NCBI GenBank assembly: GCA_017549815.1
Contig: JAFYNH010000027.1
Location: 1-62,318 of the forward strand
Origin: Selenomonadaceae bacterium
GTDB taxonomy: Bacteria; Bacillota; Negativicutes; Selenomonadales; Selenomonadaceae
Length of the DNA: 62,318 bases
Reading direction: 5' to 3'
The notes beneath the pieces are model-generated. The model made no database searches. It saw nothing but the letters and a program-made list of their open reading frames with translations, and had not been told where the DNA came from. Shown here in pieces: positions 27,308-36,468 of the stretch (its first letter is position 1; the number at the start of each line of letters is the position of its first letter). Made by a program: the position numbers and the translations under genes.

Positions 27308-28769
27308 GCTCAATCCTCCTCAATTCGGAAAAATAATTTGAATCGTGAGTGATAATTATCAGTGTGCGATTTTTTGTCGCGTCGATAAGATTTGCGATTA
27401 ATTTTTCCGCGCAGGTTTTATCAAGTCCTGCCGTCGGTTCGTCGAGAATTAAAATTTCTGCGTCCTTAATAACCAAAGCAAGCGCGATTTGCAGACGATT
27501 TCTTTCGCCACCCGATAAATTTGCGCCGTCCTCTCCAACAGGCGAATCAATGTTAAAACTTTCAAGCCCGCAAATTTTCAGCACAGAGAAAATTTTTTCG
27601 TCGGAAATATTTTCATGGAGCATTTGGAAATTAGCGCGAATCGACGTTGAGAAAATGTAATTCGTGAAGGTCGCGGCAGAGATTTTCCCGCCGAGCGCGA
27701 TTGTTCCCTTATCGGGCTTAAAAAGTTTCATCATCAGATAAAGCAAAGTCGTTTTACCCGCGCCGCTTTCGCCGACAATAGCGATTTTTTCGCCGCGTTC
27801 AATCGTCAAGCTAAAGTTATCAAAAATTTTTTCGTCAGCATAGCCGAAACTGAGATTTTTAATCTCAACAGCTTTATTTGTTAGGGACAAGGGATTGGGG
27901 ACTAGGGACAAGTTTTTTTGTTTAATAAATTTCACGGCACGAATTTTTTTCAAGGTACGAATGGCGGCTGGGATTTGACTGAAAATTTCTAGCGTCGCAA
28001 GGAAAATCAGTGCCCAAACCGTTAAAGTTATTGTATCAGTGACGGCGGCAATTTTCAATAGAATAAAAAAAAATCCCGTCGCGTTTAGGATTTTAAATGT
28101 CGCGTCAAAGTTGATTTGTCGAGCCGCGAGTTTGAAACTTTCTTCGCCGAAGTTCTGCGCGGCTTTATCGAGGATTTTAACAGCGGGCGTCGTGCCAAAG
28201 ATTTTAAGTTCGTCGCGTCCGTCGCAGAAGTCCAAAATTTTTTCGCGATAATCGGAGTCATCGTGCTGAACGATTTTAATCCGCATAGCAAGCAATAAGT
28301 TCATAAAAAAAATCGCGGGCAGAATCAGTGCGAAAATTTTAAGCGGCGCGAATAAAAAATATGTCAGCAAAGTCGTCACAAGCGCGGCAGTCGATAAAGG
28401 CAAAATTACTCGCGGCAAGAAATCTTTAAGCAAATCGGCAGAGACCGTCAGCGAATGTAAAAGTTCGCCTTCGTGCGAGCGTCCTGACTTTAACGGTAAA
28501 ATCTGCGCGGCTTTCAAAAAAAGTTCTTCGCGCAGGTCGTCTAGGAGTTTGAAAATTATTTTGTGCGAAAAAAATCTGTCGGCATAGCGGAGAGCGGCGC
28601 GTGAAATTCCCGCCGTTCGGACAAGCGTTATACCGACTGATAATGCACTAAGCGGCGGTTGCAAGGCGGCGGAGGCGATTAACCACGAGGCGGACGCCAT
28701 AAGTAACAATTCGCTGAGCGCGGCGGAAATATTTGCTACAATCGCGGGCAAGACGTTTCTAAATTTCAT
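27297..28769 (-). CDS. cydC: CydC-like ABC exporter (thiol/heme-linked transporter subunit)
   Basis: About 490 residues: six membrane helices fused to an ATPase domain. The N-terminus ASASWLIASAALQPP and RTAGISRAALRYADRFFSH is typical of CydC, which pairs with CydD to export cysteine/glutathione and support cytochrome bd assembly. The ATPase has Walker A GESGAGKTT, signature LSGGERNRLQIA and Walker B ILILDEPTAGLD. No cydD is in the window. Residues about 286-296, in the linker between the membrane and ATPase domains, are encoded by a heptamer repeat array. Start ATG 28769 overlaps the rbgA stop; a TTG three bases earlier is also possible. Confidence 0.88.
   Translation of the reverse strand: MKFRNVLPAIVANISAALSELLLMASASWLIASAALQPPLSALSVGITLVRTAGISRAALRYADRFFSHKIIFKLLDDLREELFLKAAQILPLKSGRSHEGELLHSLTVSADLLKDFLPRVILPLSTAALVTTLLTYFLFAPLKIFALILPAIFFMNLLLAMRIKIVQHDDSDYREKILDFCDGRDELKIFGTTPAVKILDKAAQNFGEESFKLAARQINFDATFKILNATGFFFILLKIAAVTDTITLTVWALIFLATLEIFSQIPAAIRTLKKIRAVKFIKQKNLSLVPNPLSLTNKAVEIKNLSFGYADEKIFDNFSLTIERGEKIAIVGESGAGKTTLLYLMMKLFKPDKGTIALGGKISAATFTNYIFSTSIRANFQMLHENISDEKIFSVLKICGLESFNIDSPVGEDGANLSGGERNRLQIALALVIKDAEILILDEPTAGLDKTCAEKLIANLIDATKNRTLIIITHDSNYFSELRRIELVH
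27881..27912. repeat. Heptamer array translated inside cydC
   Basis: TAGGGAC, AAGGGAT, TGGGGAC, TAGGGAC, AAG in 7-nt register, all in one orientation. On the minus strand it encodes LSLVPNPLSL within the CydC domain linker and keeps the frame open. Confidence 0.78.
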
Positions 28770-29604
28770 CAAGAATAACCTTTCCGAGTTTGCCTGCGCG
28801 GAAATCAGATAAGATTAAGTGCAAAGCCTTATCCGTGTCGAGAACGCCGCCCTTGCGAATACAGCCGCGCTTAAGTCCGATTTGATTTAAAAGTTCGTGT
28901 CCGTCGGTTGAAATTTGAATTTTATAGCGTTCGATAAGTCCGTTAGGAAATTTTTCAGCAAGAGTTTCTAAAAGTTTACAAACGGTCGGTTCCAAGTCGT
29001 GAATCTCGTCGCTAATTGCATACGTCCAAGAAAGTTTCAAAGCAACGTCGGCATCGTCGAATTTCGGATATAAAATTCCGGGCGTGTCAAGTAAATCAAG
29101 CCCGTCGGCGATTTTAATCCATTGTTTAGCGCGAGTGACGCCGGGACGATTTTCAATCTTGACATGATTAATGCCTGCGAGTCGATTTATCAACGAAGAT
29201 TTCCCAACGTTCGGAATGCCGACAATCATCACGTGAGCGGCGCGAGGCTTTGCCCCATATTTAACAAATTTATTCGTCTTCGATTCGGCAAGCGATTTTG
29301 CCATAGAAATTAAATGTTTAATGCCCGTGCCCTTAACCGCGTCAACAGCAACGGCAGAAGTTTCTTCACGAAATTTTTTTAGCCAAGCGTCGACATAATT
29401 TTTCGGCGCAAGGTCGGCTTTGCCCAAAGTAATTAGGCGCGGCTTATCTTGAATAATTTCGCGGAGCATAGGATTTTGACTGCTTAAAGGAATTCGGGCG
29501 TCAAGCAACTCAATAATTATGTCGACCAGATTTAAATTTTCCCGAATCAATCGCTCCGCCTTTTTCATATGACCCGGAAACCATTGCAAAATTTTTTCTT
29601 CCAT
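28759..29604 (-). CDS. rbgA: Ribosome biogenesis GTPase RbgA/YlqF
   Basis: 281 residues with the circularly permuted GTPase order: WFPGHMKKAERLI at the N-terminus, G4 motif before G1, then GIPNVGKSSLINRL (G1), RPGVTR (G2) and DTPGIL (G3). Assists late 50S assembly. In the G4 motif the usual NKxD appears as GKAD (TLGKADLA), replacing the guanine-specific asparagine. It lies 6 bp after the small coiled-coil gene and overlaps cydC. Confidence 0.94.
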   Translation of the reverse strand: MEEKILQWFPGHMKKAERLIRENLNLVDIIIELLDARIPLSSQNPMLREIIQDKPRLITLGKADLAPKNYVDAWLKKFREETSAVAVDAVKGTGIKHLISMAKSLAESKTNKFVKYGAKPRAAHVMIVGIPNVGKSSLINRLAGINHVKIENRPGVTRAKQWIKIADGLDLLDTPGILYPKFDDADVALKLSWTYAISDEIHDLEPTVCKLLETLAEKFPNGLIERYKIQISTDGHELLNQIGLKRGCIRKGGVLDTDKALHLILSDFRAGKLGKVILDEI

Positions 29605-29610
29605 AAATCC

Positions 29611-29910
29611 TCACTTAAAAGCCGCAATCACAATTCCGCCGACTGCCGCCGCTATCGCTCCAAAGCCCACCATCGTTTGAACAAAATTATTGTGAATCTG
29701 ATTTGACAGCGTTTTAAAATTATCATCGATTTTTTTGTTCATCTCATGCATTTCCGCGTCATGTTTGGCTTGTAAAGCGTCCTGTCTGTCCTGTAAACGC
29801 CGCAAATCTTCGCGTTGTTGCCGAATCTCTTCCATTACCATAGCAAATTTTGCGTCCTGCATTGCTAATTGTCGTTGTGTTTCGACGTTAATTTTTTCTT
29901 GGTCTGTCAT
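29611..29910 (-). CDS. Small coiled-coil protein with C-terminal membrane segment
   Basis: 99 residues, function not recognised. Residues about 5-70 are charged and heptad-like (many Gln/Arg/Glu/Lys), predicting a long coiled coil. Residues about 75-97 (MVGFGAIAAAVGGIVIAAF) form one glycine/alanine-rich membrane helix at the very C-terminus, so the coil should be cytoplasmic and tail-anchored. The architecture resembles XhlA/Bdr-like small proteins. The start ATG follows AGGAGGTG; a longer frame to 29952 has no ribosome site. It sits between comEA and rbgA. Confidence 0.75.
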   Translation of the reverse strand: MTDQEKINVETQRQLAMQDAKFAMVMEEIRQQREDLRRLQDRQDALQAKHDAEMHEMNKKIDDNFKTLSNQIHNNFVQTMVGFGAIAAAVGGIVIAAFK

Positions 29911-29955
29911 TTTAGACACCTCCTGACAATTATATTTTATCACATTGCGCAATTT

Positions 29956-30501
29956 TTAAATAGTAATTTTGTCTTTAAAGGAGGCGAATTTTTTATCACC
30001 GATGCCGCGCACGTTCTTAATTTCGTCAATGGTTTTGAACGCACCGTTTTGTTCGCGGTATTCAATAATCCTTTGCGCGAGCGCGGGTCCGATACCTTTA
30101 AGCGTGGCGAGTTTTTCGGCGTCGGCGGTGTTTATGTTTACAAGGTCGCCAGAGTTGCCGGAAATATTTTGCGGGAGGAGAAAAATATCTTTGGTGGGAA
30201 TGTGGACATGTTGACCGTCGGTGAGCGGCAAAGCAAGATTAACGGCGTCGGAATCTGCCATTTCCGTCAAACCGCCCGCCGCATTAACCGCGTCAACAAG
30301 TCGTAAGTTGCCGTCGTCTTCAAGTTCAACGACAGAAATATTTTTAACTTGCCCCGAAATGTAGACGCTAATTTTTTTGACGGGCGGCTTAGGCGGTTCG
30401 AGTGGCGGCGTATCGTCTTCGAGAAGTCCTATTACAAACAAGCCGACAATAGTAACTAAAGAAACTATTCCAAAGCCGATTAAAAATTTTTTCTTAAGCA
30501 T
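29956..30501 (-). CDS. comEA: Competence DNA-binding protein ComEA
   Basis: 181 residues: an N-terminal membrane anchor (about 5-27), a proline-rich spacer, an SLBB-type domain (ISVYISGQVKN.. RLVDAVNAAGGLT) and two helix-hairpin-helix motifs at the C-terminus (VNINTADAEKLATLKGIGPA.., VRGIGDKKF). Binds incoming DNA outside the membrane during transformation. Its start overlaps the serA stop by eight bases. comEC is not in the window; a ComGA/PilB-like ATPase lies just upstream in the same run of genes, supporting a competence link. Confidence 0.92.
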   Translation of the reverse strand: MLKKKFLIGFGIVSLVTIVGLFVIGLLEDDTPPLEPPKPPVKKISVYISGQVKNISVVELEDDGNLRLVDAVNAAGGLTEMADSDAVNLALPLTDGQHVHIPTKDIFLLPQNISGNSGDLVNINTADAEKLATLKGIGPALAQRIIEYREQNGAFKTIDEIKNVRGIGDKKFASFKDKITI

Positions 30502-32074
30502 CGTAAGTGACGGGCGTCACGTCGAAAATCGGAGCGAGAGCTTTCATCTCGTCAAGCACATTTTGCGGAATGGAATTATCGACAGTCAAAACCATAAGAC
30601 TCCTGCCCTCAATCGCGGTCTTGCCAACTTGCATTCCCGAAATATTTATCTGATGTTTGGCAAGGAGACTGCCGACCGTGCCGATAACGCCGGGCTGGTT
30701 AATATGCGGGCAAATTAAAATGCGGTCGTGCGGGTCAACGTCGACGCGGAAATTATTTATCGAAACGATTCTTCCTTCGTTGCCGAAAAGCGTCCCCGTT
30801 ACGATATTTCCGTTCGCCGAAACCGTCACGAGATTTGCAAAGTCATGCGAAATACTGGATTTAATTTCGGAAAGATGAATGCCTCTTTCTGCTGCCAAAA
30901 TGTTCGCGTTGACAAGGTTGACGTTGGTATCAAGCGCGGCAGTCAACATTCCCTTTAAAACCGCCGTCGAAATCAAGCTAGAATTCATGTCGGCGATTTT
31001 CCCCTTGACGTTGACTTGAACGCTGGAAATCGGGTCTTTGCTCATGCCCGTAACTGTTCTGCCCAAACGTTCGGCAAGGTCGAGATAAGGCGCGAGTTTT
31101 TCTAAAACATGGCTCGGAATATGCGGCATGTTTACGGCATTAGCGGCGGGACGATCGTTCAGCGCATCGATAATTCCTTTGGCAACGTCAACCGAAACTC
31201 CGATTTGCGCTTCAACGGTCGAGGCTCCCAAATGCGGCGTCAAAATTATATTCGGCAAAGTTCTAAGTGGAGAATCTTCGGCAAGCGGTTCGCTCTCGAA
31301 AACGTCAACTGCCGCGCCCGCGATAATTTTTTCTTGAAGTGCAATCGCCAAATCATTTTCATTGATAATGCCGCCACGAGCGCAGTTAATCAGGCGGACG
31401 GTCGGTTTCATAGTCTTCATCTGCGCGAGTGCAATCATATTTTTAGTTTTATTCGTAAGTGGCATATGGACAGTTATGAAGTCGGCGATTTTAAAAAGTT
31501 CGTCAAGCTCAACCATGCGCACGCCTAAATTTTTGGCGCGTTCTTCGCTGACAAACGGGTCGTAAGCGATAACGTTCATGTCGAAGGATTGAGCGCGTTT
31601 AGCGACGCCTGCACCGATTTTGCCGAGTCCGATAATCGCCAAAGTTTTATTTCTAAGCTCGACGCCGACGAATTTTTTTCTATCCCATTTGCCGCTGTGC
31701 ATAGTCTGATTAGCTTGCGGAATGTTGCGGCTGACGGCGAGCATCATAGCAAAAGTATGTTCGGTTGCGGCGATTGTATTTCCGTCGGGCGAGTTGATGA
31801 CGATAATTCCGCGTTCGGTCGCCGCCTGCACGTCTATATTGTCAACGCCGACGCCTGCACGTCCGATAATTTTAAGGTTGGTAGCGCGTTCCAAAATGTC
31901 GGCAGTAACTTTGGAGGCGGAACGGACAATCAGCGCGTCGAATTGCGGAATAATCTCAAGAAGTTCCTCGTGAGAAATTTTATCGCGAACTTCGACGGAA
32001 AAATTTTTCTTAAGCTGTTCAATGCCTTCATTGGCAATGCCGTCTGCCGCCAAAATACGAAATTGATTGTTCAT
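30494..32074 (-). CDS. serA: D-3-phosphoglycerate dehydrogenase
   Basis: 526 residues, the long type: catalytic and NAD-binding domains (AIIGLGKIGAGVAKRA, GGIINENDLA, the His/Glu pair in LTPHLGAST), an intervening domain, and a C-terminal ACT domain (DNSIPQNVLDEM) for serine feedback. Catalyses the first step of serine synthesis. AAGGAG lies before the ATG. Placed between the secretion-type ATPase (50 bp upstream) and comEA (8-bp overlap). Confidence 0.96.
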   Translation of the reverse strand: MNNQFRILAADGIANEGIEQLKKNFSVEVRDKISHEELLEIIPQFDALIVRSASKVTADILERATNLKIIGRAGVGVDNIDVQAATERGIIVINSPDGNTIAATEHTFAMMLAVSRNIPQANQTMHSGKWDRKKFVGVELRNKTLAIIGLGKIGAGVAKRAQSFDMNVIAYDPFVSEERAKNLGVRMVELDELFKIADFITVHMPLTNKTKNMIALAQMKTMKPTVRLINCARGGIINENDLAIALQEKIIAGAAVDVFESEPLAEDSPLRTLPNIILTPHLGASTVEAQIGVSVDVAKGIIDALNDRPAANAVNMPHIPSHVLEKLAPYLDLAERLGRTVTGMSKDPISSVQVNVKGKIADMNSSLISTAVLKGMLTAALDTNVNLVNANILAAERGIHLSEIKSSISHDFANLVTVSANGNIVTGTLFGNEGRIVSINNFRVDVDPHDRILICPHINQPGVIGTVGSLLAKHQINISGMQVGKTAIEGRSLMVLTVDNSIPQNVLDEMKALAPIFDVTPVTYDA

Positions 32075-32123
32075 GATAAATATTGCTCCTTTAAATTTTT
32101 TTATGAAAATATTTTCAACGTAG

Positions 32124-33311
32124 TTAAGAAATTCCCTTTATGAAGTCTGAACCCAAGACGCGGCGTATTTCTTCAAGCGTCGTCAAACCTGCGCGAACTT
32201 TTGCCAATGCGTCATCTTCCAGAGTTTTCAAGCCGCTTTCAAGCGCAAAGTTTTTAATCTCGTCAAGGTCGCGGCTCGTTAAAATCAAGTTGCGCAAATC
32301 CTTATCAACACGCAAAATTTCATGAATGGCAATGCGCCCGCTATAGCCCGTGCATCGACAATCTTCACAGCCAACCGCTTTAAATGTCTCGCCCGCGCAG
32401 ATTTTCTTGCACTTAGGACAAAGCCTCCTTACTAATCGTTGAGCCACGACGCCATTAAGTGTTGCCGCCAATAAATACGGCTCGACGCCCATCTCCAGCA
32501 TACGAAAAAGCGCACTGCATGAATCGTTCGCGTGAAGCGTCGTAAAAATTAAATGCCCTGTCAGCGCGGCGCGTACCGCAATTTTGGAAGTTTCGGCGTC
32601 GCGAGCCTCCCCGACCATTAAGACGTTACAATCCATGCGCAACATTGCCCGCAAGCCCGCCGCGAACGTTAAGCCAGTTTTCTCGTTCACTTGTATTTGG
32701 CTGATTCCTTCAACGTGCTGTTCAATCGGGTCTTCCAATGTCATTATCGAACGCGACGGCTTATTTAATTCGCGCAATGTCGCGTAAAGCGTCGTCGATT
32801 TCCCAGAATTCATCGGTCCAGTTAAAATTATCATGCCCGCCGCCGAGTTTATCATTTGCCGAAAAAGTTCCTCGTTCACCGTCGTAAAGCCCAAATCTTT
32901 TAAGTTATGCAGTTCGAGCGATGAATCTAAAATTCTTATCGTCAAACTTTCCGCGCCGAAGGACGGCATACTCGCCACGCGCATTTCTACGTTGCCATAT
33001 TTTATTGCGCCGTCCAATGGTAAAAATGCCGCCGTCGTATCCATTCGCGCCAAAATTTTTATTCGCGAAGTCAGCGGCTCCGCTAAGTTTAAAGGCAACG
33101 GCTGATGAAGTTCCTGTAAATGCCCGTCAATCCTGTAACGCACGCGCAGTGATTTTTCAAACGGCTCAATGTGCAAGTCGGACGCCCGCATTTTTATCGC
33201 GAAGTCGAAAATTAAATTCACCAACTCGACAATCGCCCGAGAAGAACTTCCCGCGAAATTATGCCGCTCTTTTTGAATTAATTTCCTAAGTTGTTCGTCG
33301 AAGTCGTTCAT
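32124..33311 (-). CDS. GspE/PilB/ComGA-type secretion ATPase, short form
   Basis: 395 residues. Starts directly with the N2 domain (MRASDLHIEPF, RYRIDGHLQ), then Walker A GPMNSGKST, the Asp box LEDPIE, Walker B region LMVGEARDAET, the His box TTLHAND, and a zinc-binding CPKCK..CEDCRCTGY module. It lacks the N-terminal MshEN/T2SSE_N domain, as ComGA does, but keeps the zinc finger of PilB/GspE. Powers assembly of (pseudo)pili at the cytoplasmic membrane. No other pilus genes are nearby. With comEA close by, a competence role is the best guess. Confidence 0.88.
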   Translation of the reverse strand: MNDFDEQLRKLIQKERHNFAGSSSRAIVELVNLIFDFAIKMRASDLHIEPFEKSLRVRYRIDGHLQELHQPLPLNLAEPLTSRIKILARMDTTAAFLPLDGAIKYGNVEMRVASMPSFGAESLTIRILDSSLELHNLKDLGFTTVNEELFRQMINSAAGMIILTGPMNSGKSTTLYATLRELNKPSRSIMTLEDPIEQHVEGISQIQVNEKTGLTFAAGLRAMLRMDCNVLMVGEARDAETSKIAVRAALTGHLIFTTLHANDSCSALFRMLEMGVEPYLLAATLNGVVAQRLVRRLCPKCKKICAGETFKAVGCEDCRCTGYSGRIAIHEILRVDKDLRNLILTSRDLDEIKNFALESGLKTLEDDALAKVRAGLTTLEEIRRVLGSDFIKGIS

Positions 33312-33323
33312 AGCTACTCCCGT

Positions 33324-33366
33324 AAAAAAAACTCCGCAAGCTCGACCGTCGCCGCGAAGTTTTTAA
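33324..33366 (-). terminator. Terminator downstream of aroE
   Basis: Minus strand stem CTTCGC / GCGGAG (one G-T pair) followed by eight T. The 120 bases between it and the aroE stop hold no convincing gene. Confidence 0.65.
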
Positions 33367-33479
33367 AAAATTTCTATCTGCCGCCGTCGCCGAGTCGCCG
33401 TAAATCATTTGAAGAATTCAATCGCCCGTTCGCAAGTGCTTCATTCATAAAAGCACCGCCATAACGGCAAAAAATATGT

Positions 33480-34340
33480 TCATTTATTTGCGCTCAAAAT
33501 TTTTTCGAGAGTTTTCGCCATAATTTCCATATCGGGGATTTCGCCAGTGTAAAGACGGTATGATTCCTTGCCCTGCAATAAAAGCATTGAAAGTCCGTTG
33601 AGCGTCGGAAAACCAAGCTCTCGCGCAGTTTTGAGTAATTTCGTTTCGCTCGGATTATAAATTATGTCGTAGACGAGTGCGCCTTCCGGCAAAAGATTTA
33701 AATCTATGGGCGGCATGTCTTCAACGTTCGGGAACATACCCAGCGGCGTCGTGTTTATCAAAATATCTGCCGACTGCATGTACTCTTTGAACTCGTTGGA
33801 ATTCCAATCAAAGCCCTCGACTGCGCCGTAAGATAAAAAGTCATTAGCCAAAGCTTGAGCCTTTTGCGGATTGCGTGCGCCTATCGTAACGAATTCGGCA
33901 CGTTTTTTGCAAAGTCCCCATAAAATAGCACGAGCCGCGCCGCCCGCTCCCAATATCACGGCGTGACAATCGCCCGGTAAAAAGTTCGCCTCCGCTAACG
34001 ACGCTAAAAATCCATATACGTCCGTATTGTAGCCCGTCAACATGCCGCCGTCATTTACGACCGTATTCACCGCGCCGATTACCATTGCATCGGAGTCAAT
34101 CGCGTCAAGATATTTTGCAATGGTCGTTTTATGCGGGATTGTCACGTTGACGCCGCGAAAGCCTAAACCCCGTATTCCTTCAACCGCCATAAAAAGTTTG
34201 CCCGCCTGTATCGAAAACGGTATGTAATTGTAATTCGGATAGCCCGCCGCCTCGAATGCCGCTCTGTACATATGCGGCGACAGCGAATGACCGACAGGGT
34301 AGCCGATTATGCCGAAATTTTTTATCTCTGAAGAAACCAT
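33480..34340 (-). CDS. aroE: Shikimate dehydrogenase
   Basis: 286 residues. Reduces 3-dehydroshikimate with NADPH in aromatic amino acid synthesis. Signatures: GYPVGHSLSPHMYRAAF (substrate binding), GVNVTIPHKT (catalytic Lys), DAIGAVNT-type segment (DAMVIGAVNTVV), ILGAGGAARAI (NADPH), INTTPLGM and LQGKESYRLYTG. The start is the ATG at 34340, eight bases after GGGAG; a longer frame to 34409 would overrun the nhaC stop region and has no ribosome site. Confidence 0.95.
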   Translation of the reverse strand: MVSSEIKNFGIIGYPVGHSLSPHMYRAAFEAAGYPNYNYIPFSIQAGKLFMAVEGIRGLGFRGVNVTIPHKTTIAKYLDAIDSDAMVIGAVNTVVNDGGMLTGYNTDVYGFLASLAEANFLPGDCHAVILGAGGAARAILWGLCKKRAEFVTIGARNPQKAQALANDFLSYGAVEGFDWNSNEFKEYMQSADILINTTPLGMFPNVEDMPPIDLNLLPEGALVYDIIYNPSETKLLKTARELGFPTLNGLSMLLLQGKESYRLYTGEIPDMEIMAKTLEKILSANK

Positions 34341-34409
34341 TTGAAAAAGCTCCCTTTCATTCAAAATTTTACGCAACGCAATTCTATCACAAGCCGATTT
34401 AATTAACAA

Positions 34410-35693
34410 TCACTTGCGACGCGCCAGACTGCAAAGCGGGATTAAATAAAGATACCACGCGGCAAGCAATGCAAAAGTCGGAGCGTCAAGCGGCGTTAAA
34501 ACAACTGAACCAGCTATCGACCAAGGAATCAGCGGCGAAATTACTACGGCAGAATTTTCCAAATGAATCGCTAAAATATCTGCGCGTGGCTCGACGTTCT
34601 TGCAAAGTTGGTGCGTCAACATGATTGCCAACGTCTGGTTGCAGGAAATCATACTTGTTACAATCGCCGCAATAAAAATGCTCGCGAACGGGAAAAATTT
34701 TTTACCTAATTCAAGCAAGAAATTTTGCAAGCTGTTCAGAAAGCCCGTTGCTTTGAAAATTCCCGCGTAACAACTCGACAAGCAGACGATAGCTATTACG
34801 TTCGTCATAGAAATTATTCCGCCGCCGCTTAAAATCTTTGCAAGCTCCGCGTCGTCAGGATAAAAGCCGAACATGGAAATTTTCAACAGCTCGCCGACTT
34901 CTACGCCTTGAATAAAAATTGCAATCGCCGCGCTCGCCAAGATACTTGCACTCATCATCAACTGGACTTTTAACTTAAAAAGCGATAACACGACGATTAA
35001 AATTGCCGGGATTAAAACTTCCGGGCGAATCGCGAAGGTGCGCGCAAAAATTTCTGTCGCGTTAATTTCCGTCCAGCCGCTCACAAAAGAAATTCCTGCT
35101 ACGTAATAAAATATGCTCGCCAAAATCATCGGGATTAGCGCAGTTTTTATCATGCCGACGATATTTTTAAAAATGTCCGTTCGCGTCAACGTCGCCACGA
35201 GTAATGCACTTGTCGACATAGGAGAACATCTGTCGCCGAAATAACAGCCGGATAAAATCGCGCCGCCCGTCAGCCAAATAGGAACGTCCAAACTATTTGC
35301 TATCGCCGCGCAGATTGTGCCCATAGTCGCCGCCGTCCCGAATGCCGTCCCCGTCAAAACCGATATTAACGCGCATAACCAAAACGACATCAGCAAAATT
35401 ATTTCGGGCGTAAAAAAATCTGCCGTATAACAAATTATCGTAGGGATAACGCCCGCCGCCCGCCAAATTGCCGTAATTACTCCTATTAAAACCAGCATTT
35501 TCATTATCGGCTTAATCGTTCGGACGCCCGTGCTCCACATTGTGAAAATTTTTCGCGGCGTATGTCCGACTTCGTAAGCATACAACGAAAACATTATCAG
35601 CCCGAATGTCAGCGCGAATAAAATCGATTTGCCCGCCCATATGCATATTAGCAACGCCGCCGAGAATATCACCATTAATAAAATTTCTGTCAT
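34410..35693 (-). CDS. nhaC: NhaC-family sodium/proton antiporter
   Basis: About 427 residues with 11-12 predicted membrane helices. Family features: GTAFGTAATMGTICAAIA, SGCYFGDRCSPMSTSALLVA, and a second half with CYAGIF and SMISCNQTLAIMLT. NhaC proteins exchange Na+ (or malate/lactate in relatives) for protons at the inner membrane; the ion is not certain. The start is taken as ATG 35693 after GAGG; the frame also runs to a TTG at 35741 with poor spacing to any ribosome site. Confidence 0.87.
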   Translation of the reverse strand: MTEILLMVIFSAALLICIWAGKSILFALTFGLIMFSLYAYEVGHTPRKIFTMWSTGVRTIKPIMKMLVLIGVITAIWRAAGVIPTIICYTADFFTPEIILLMSFWLCALISVLTGTAFGTAATMGTICAAIANSLDVPIWLTGGAILSGCYFGDRCSPMSTSALLVATLTRTDIFKNIVGMIKTALIPMILASIFYYVAGISFVSGWTEINATEIFARTFAIRPEVLIPAILIVVLSLFKLKVQLMMSASILASAAIAIFIQGVEVGELLKISMFGFYPDDAELAKILSGGGIISMTNVIAIVCLSSCYAGIFKATGFLNSLQNFLLELGKKFFPFASIFIAAIVTSMISCNQTLAIMLTHQLCKNVEPRADILAIHLENSAVVISPLIPWSIAGSVVLTPLDAPTFALLAAWYLYLIPLCSLARRK

Positions 35694-35776
35694 GCCAATC
35701 AACCTCGCCGCAATGATAGCAAGCACTAAAATTTTTTGCAAACCTTTATATTAAAGTCCTAGTCCCTAAAACGCTT

Positions 35777-35805
35777 TTGACTTGCAAATAATTTTCGTGT
35801 ACAAT
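35777..35805 (+). promoter_or_regulatory. Promoter of the CofE-like/GH84 gene group
   Basis: TTGACT, a 17-base spacer, TACAAT, ending about 40 bases before the first gene of the group (35846). Confidence 0.7.
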
Positions 35806-35845
35806 CCCTTGATTGATTAAACTTTTACTGAGGGGTTGAAAAAAT

Positions 35846-36385
35846 TTGGTAATGATATTAGAAGGATTGCTCGTTGCAATATTGGCGGTCGTGCTCGTTA
35901 CGTGGCTTTACGTTAAGGGTCGACAGGAAAAAGTCGTTCCGAAAATCGAAAGCCGCACACCGTTTAAAATCGAACGCCGCGACGAAAAATCCGTAACGCT
36001 CTCTACTACGATAGAATTCCGCAATGAAGGAACTCAAAGCGCGATGATAGTCGATGCGATTTGCAAGCCGCAACTGCCTTTTGAACAATATGACGGAATG
36101 GACGTGCGCGGCAAGGCTGAACGTGAAGGAGTTCCCCGCGAAGACGATTATTTTGAGGCTTTAGTTTTGGAACATCAACAGAGCGTTAAACTCGTAGCTA
36201 AAGTAACGTTGACTGCACGGAAAAATCTTTCACTGGAGGAGGCAGTCGCGCACATGGTAGATTTCCCCGTCGAATTTATTTATCGGGAAGTCGGGCGGAC
36301 GCCTATGCATTGGTCGATAGCGCGAGTGATTTTGACTGCCGAAGAACTCGCTCAACTCGTCGGAGTCAAACTTGTTAAGGATTAG
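35846..36385 (+). CDS. Membrane-anchored protein of unknown function
   Basis: 179 residues. One N-terminal membrane helix (about 5-24) followed by a soluble domain of about 150 residues, mostly predicted beta strands, that begins with a basic stretch (KVVPKIESRTPFKIERR) and includes SVTLSTTIEFRNEG, like an immunoglobulin-type sandwich. I do not recognise the family. Likely faces the cytoplasm or periplasm as a monotopic protein. Start is TTG 35846 or ATG 35852, after GAGGGG. The stop TAG is the first part of a heptamer repeat array. It leads the CofE-like, GH84 and YfcE genes. Confidence 0.7.
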   Translation: MVMILEGLLVAILAVVLVTWLYVKGRQEKVVPKIESRTPFKIERRDEKSVTLSTTIEFRNEGTQSAMIVDAICKPQLPFEQYDGMDVRGKAEREGVPREDDYFEALVLEHQQSVKLVAKVTLTARKNLSLEEAVAHMVDFPVEFIYREVGRTPMHWSIARVILTAEELAQLVGVKLVKD

Positions 36386-36451
36386 CTTTTAGCTATCAGC
36401 TTAGAGCTTTTAGGATTTTTCTGAAAGCTTAAAGCTAACAGCTGAAAGCTT
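36382..36451. repeat. Heptamer-phased palindromic array, ten units
   Basis: Exactly ten 7-nt units: TTAGCTT, TTAGCTA, TCAGCTT, AGAGCTT, TTAGGAT, TTTTCTG, AAAGCTT, AAAGCTA, ACAGCTG, AAAGCTT. The last five are the inverse of the first five. The first unit provides the stop codon of the 179-residue gene. Confidence 0.85.
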
Positions 36452-36468
36452 TAAACGGAGGTTTTTTT

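Noticed and set aside
33374..33448. 24-codon minus-strand frame MNEALANGRLNSSNDL after aroE
   Set aside because: Short, poor ribosome site, no family; probably part of the aroE 3' leader to the terminator.
35754..35772. Another heptamer array upstream of the 35846 gene
   Set aside because: Only about two units (AGTCCTAGTCCCTA); too short to call separately.
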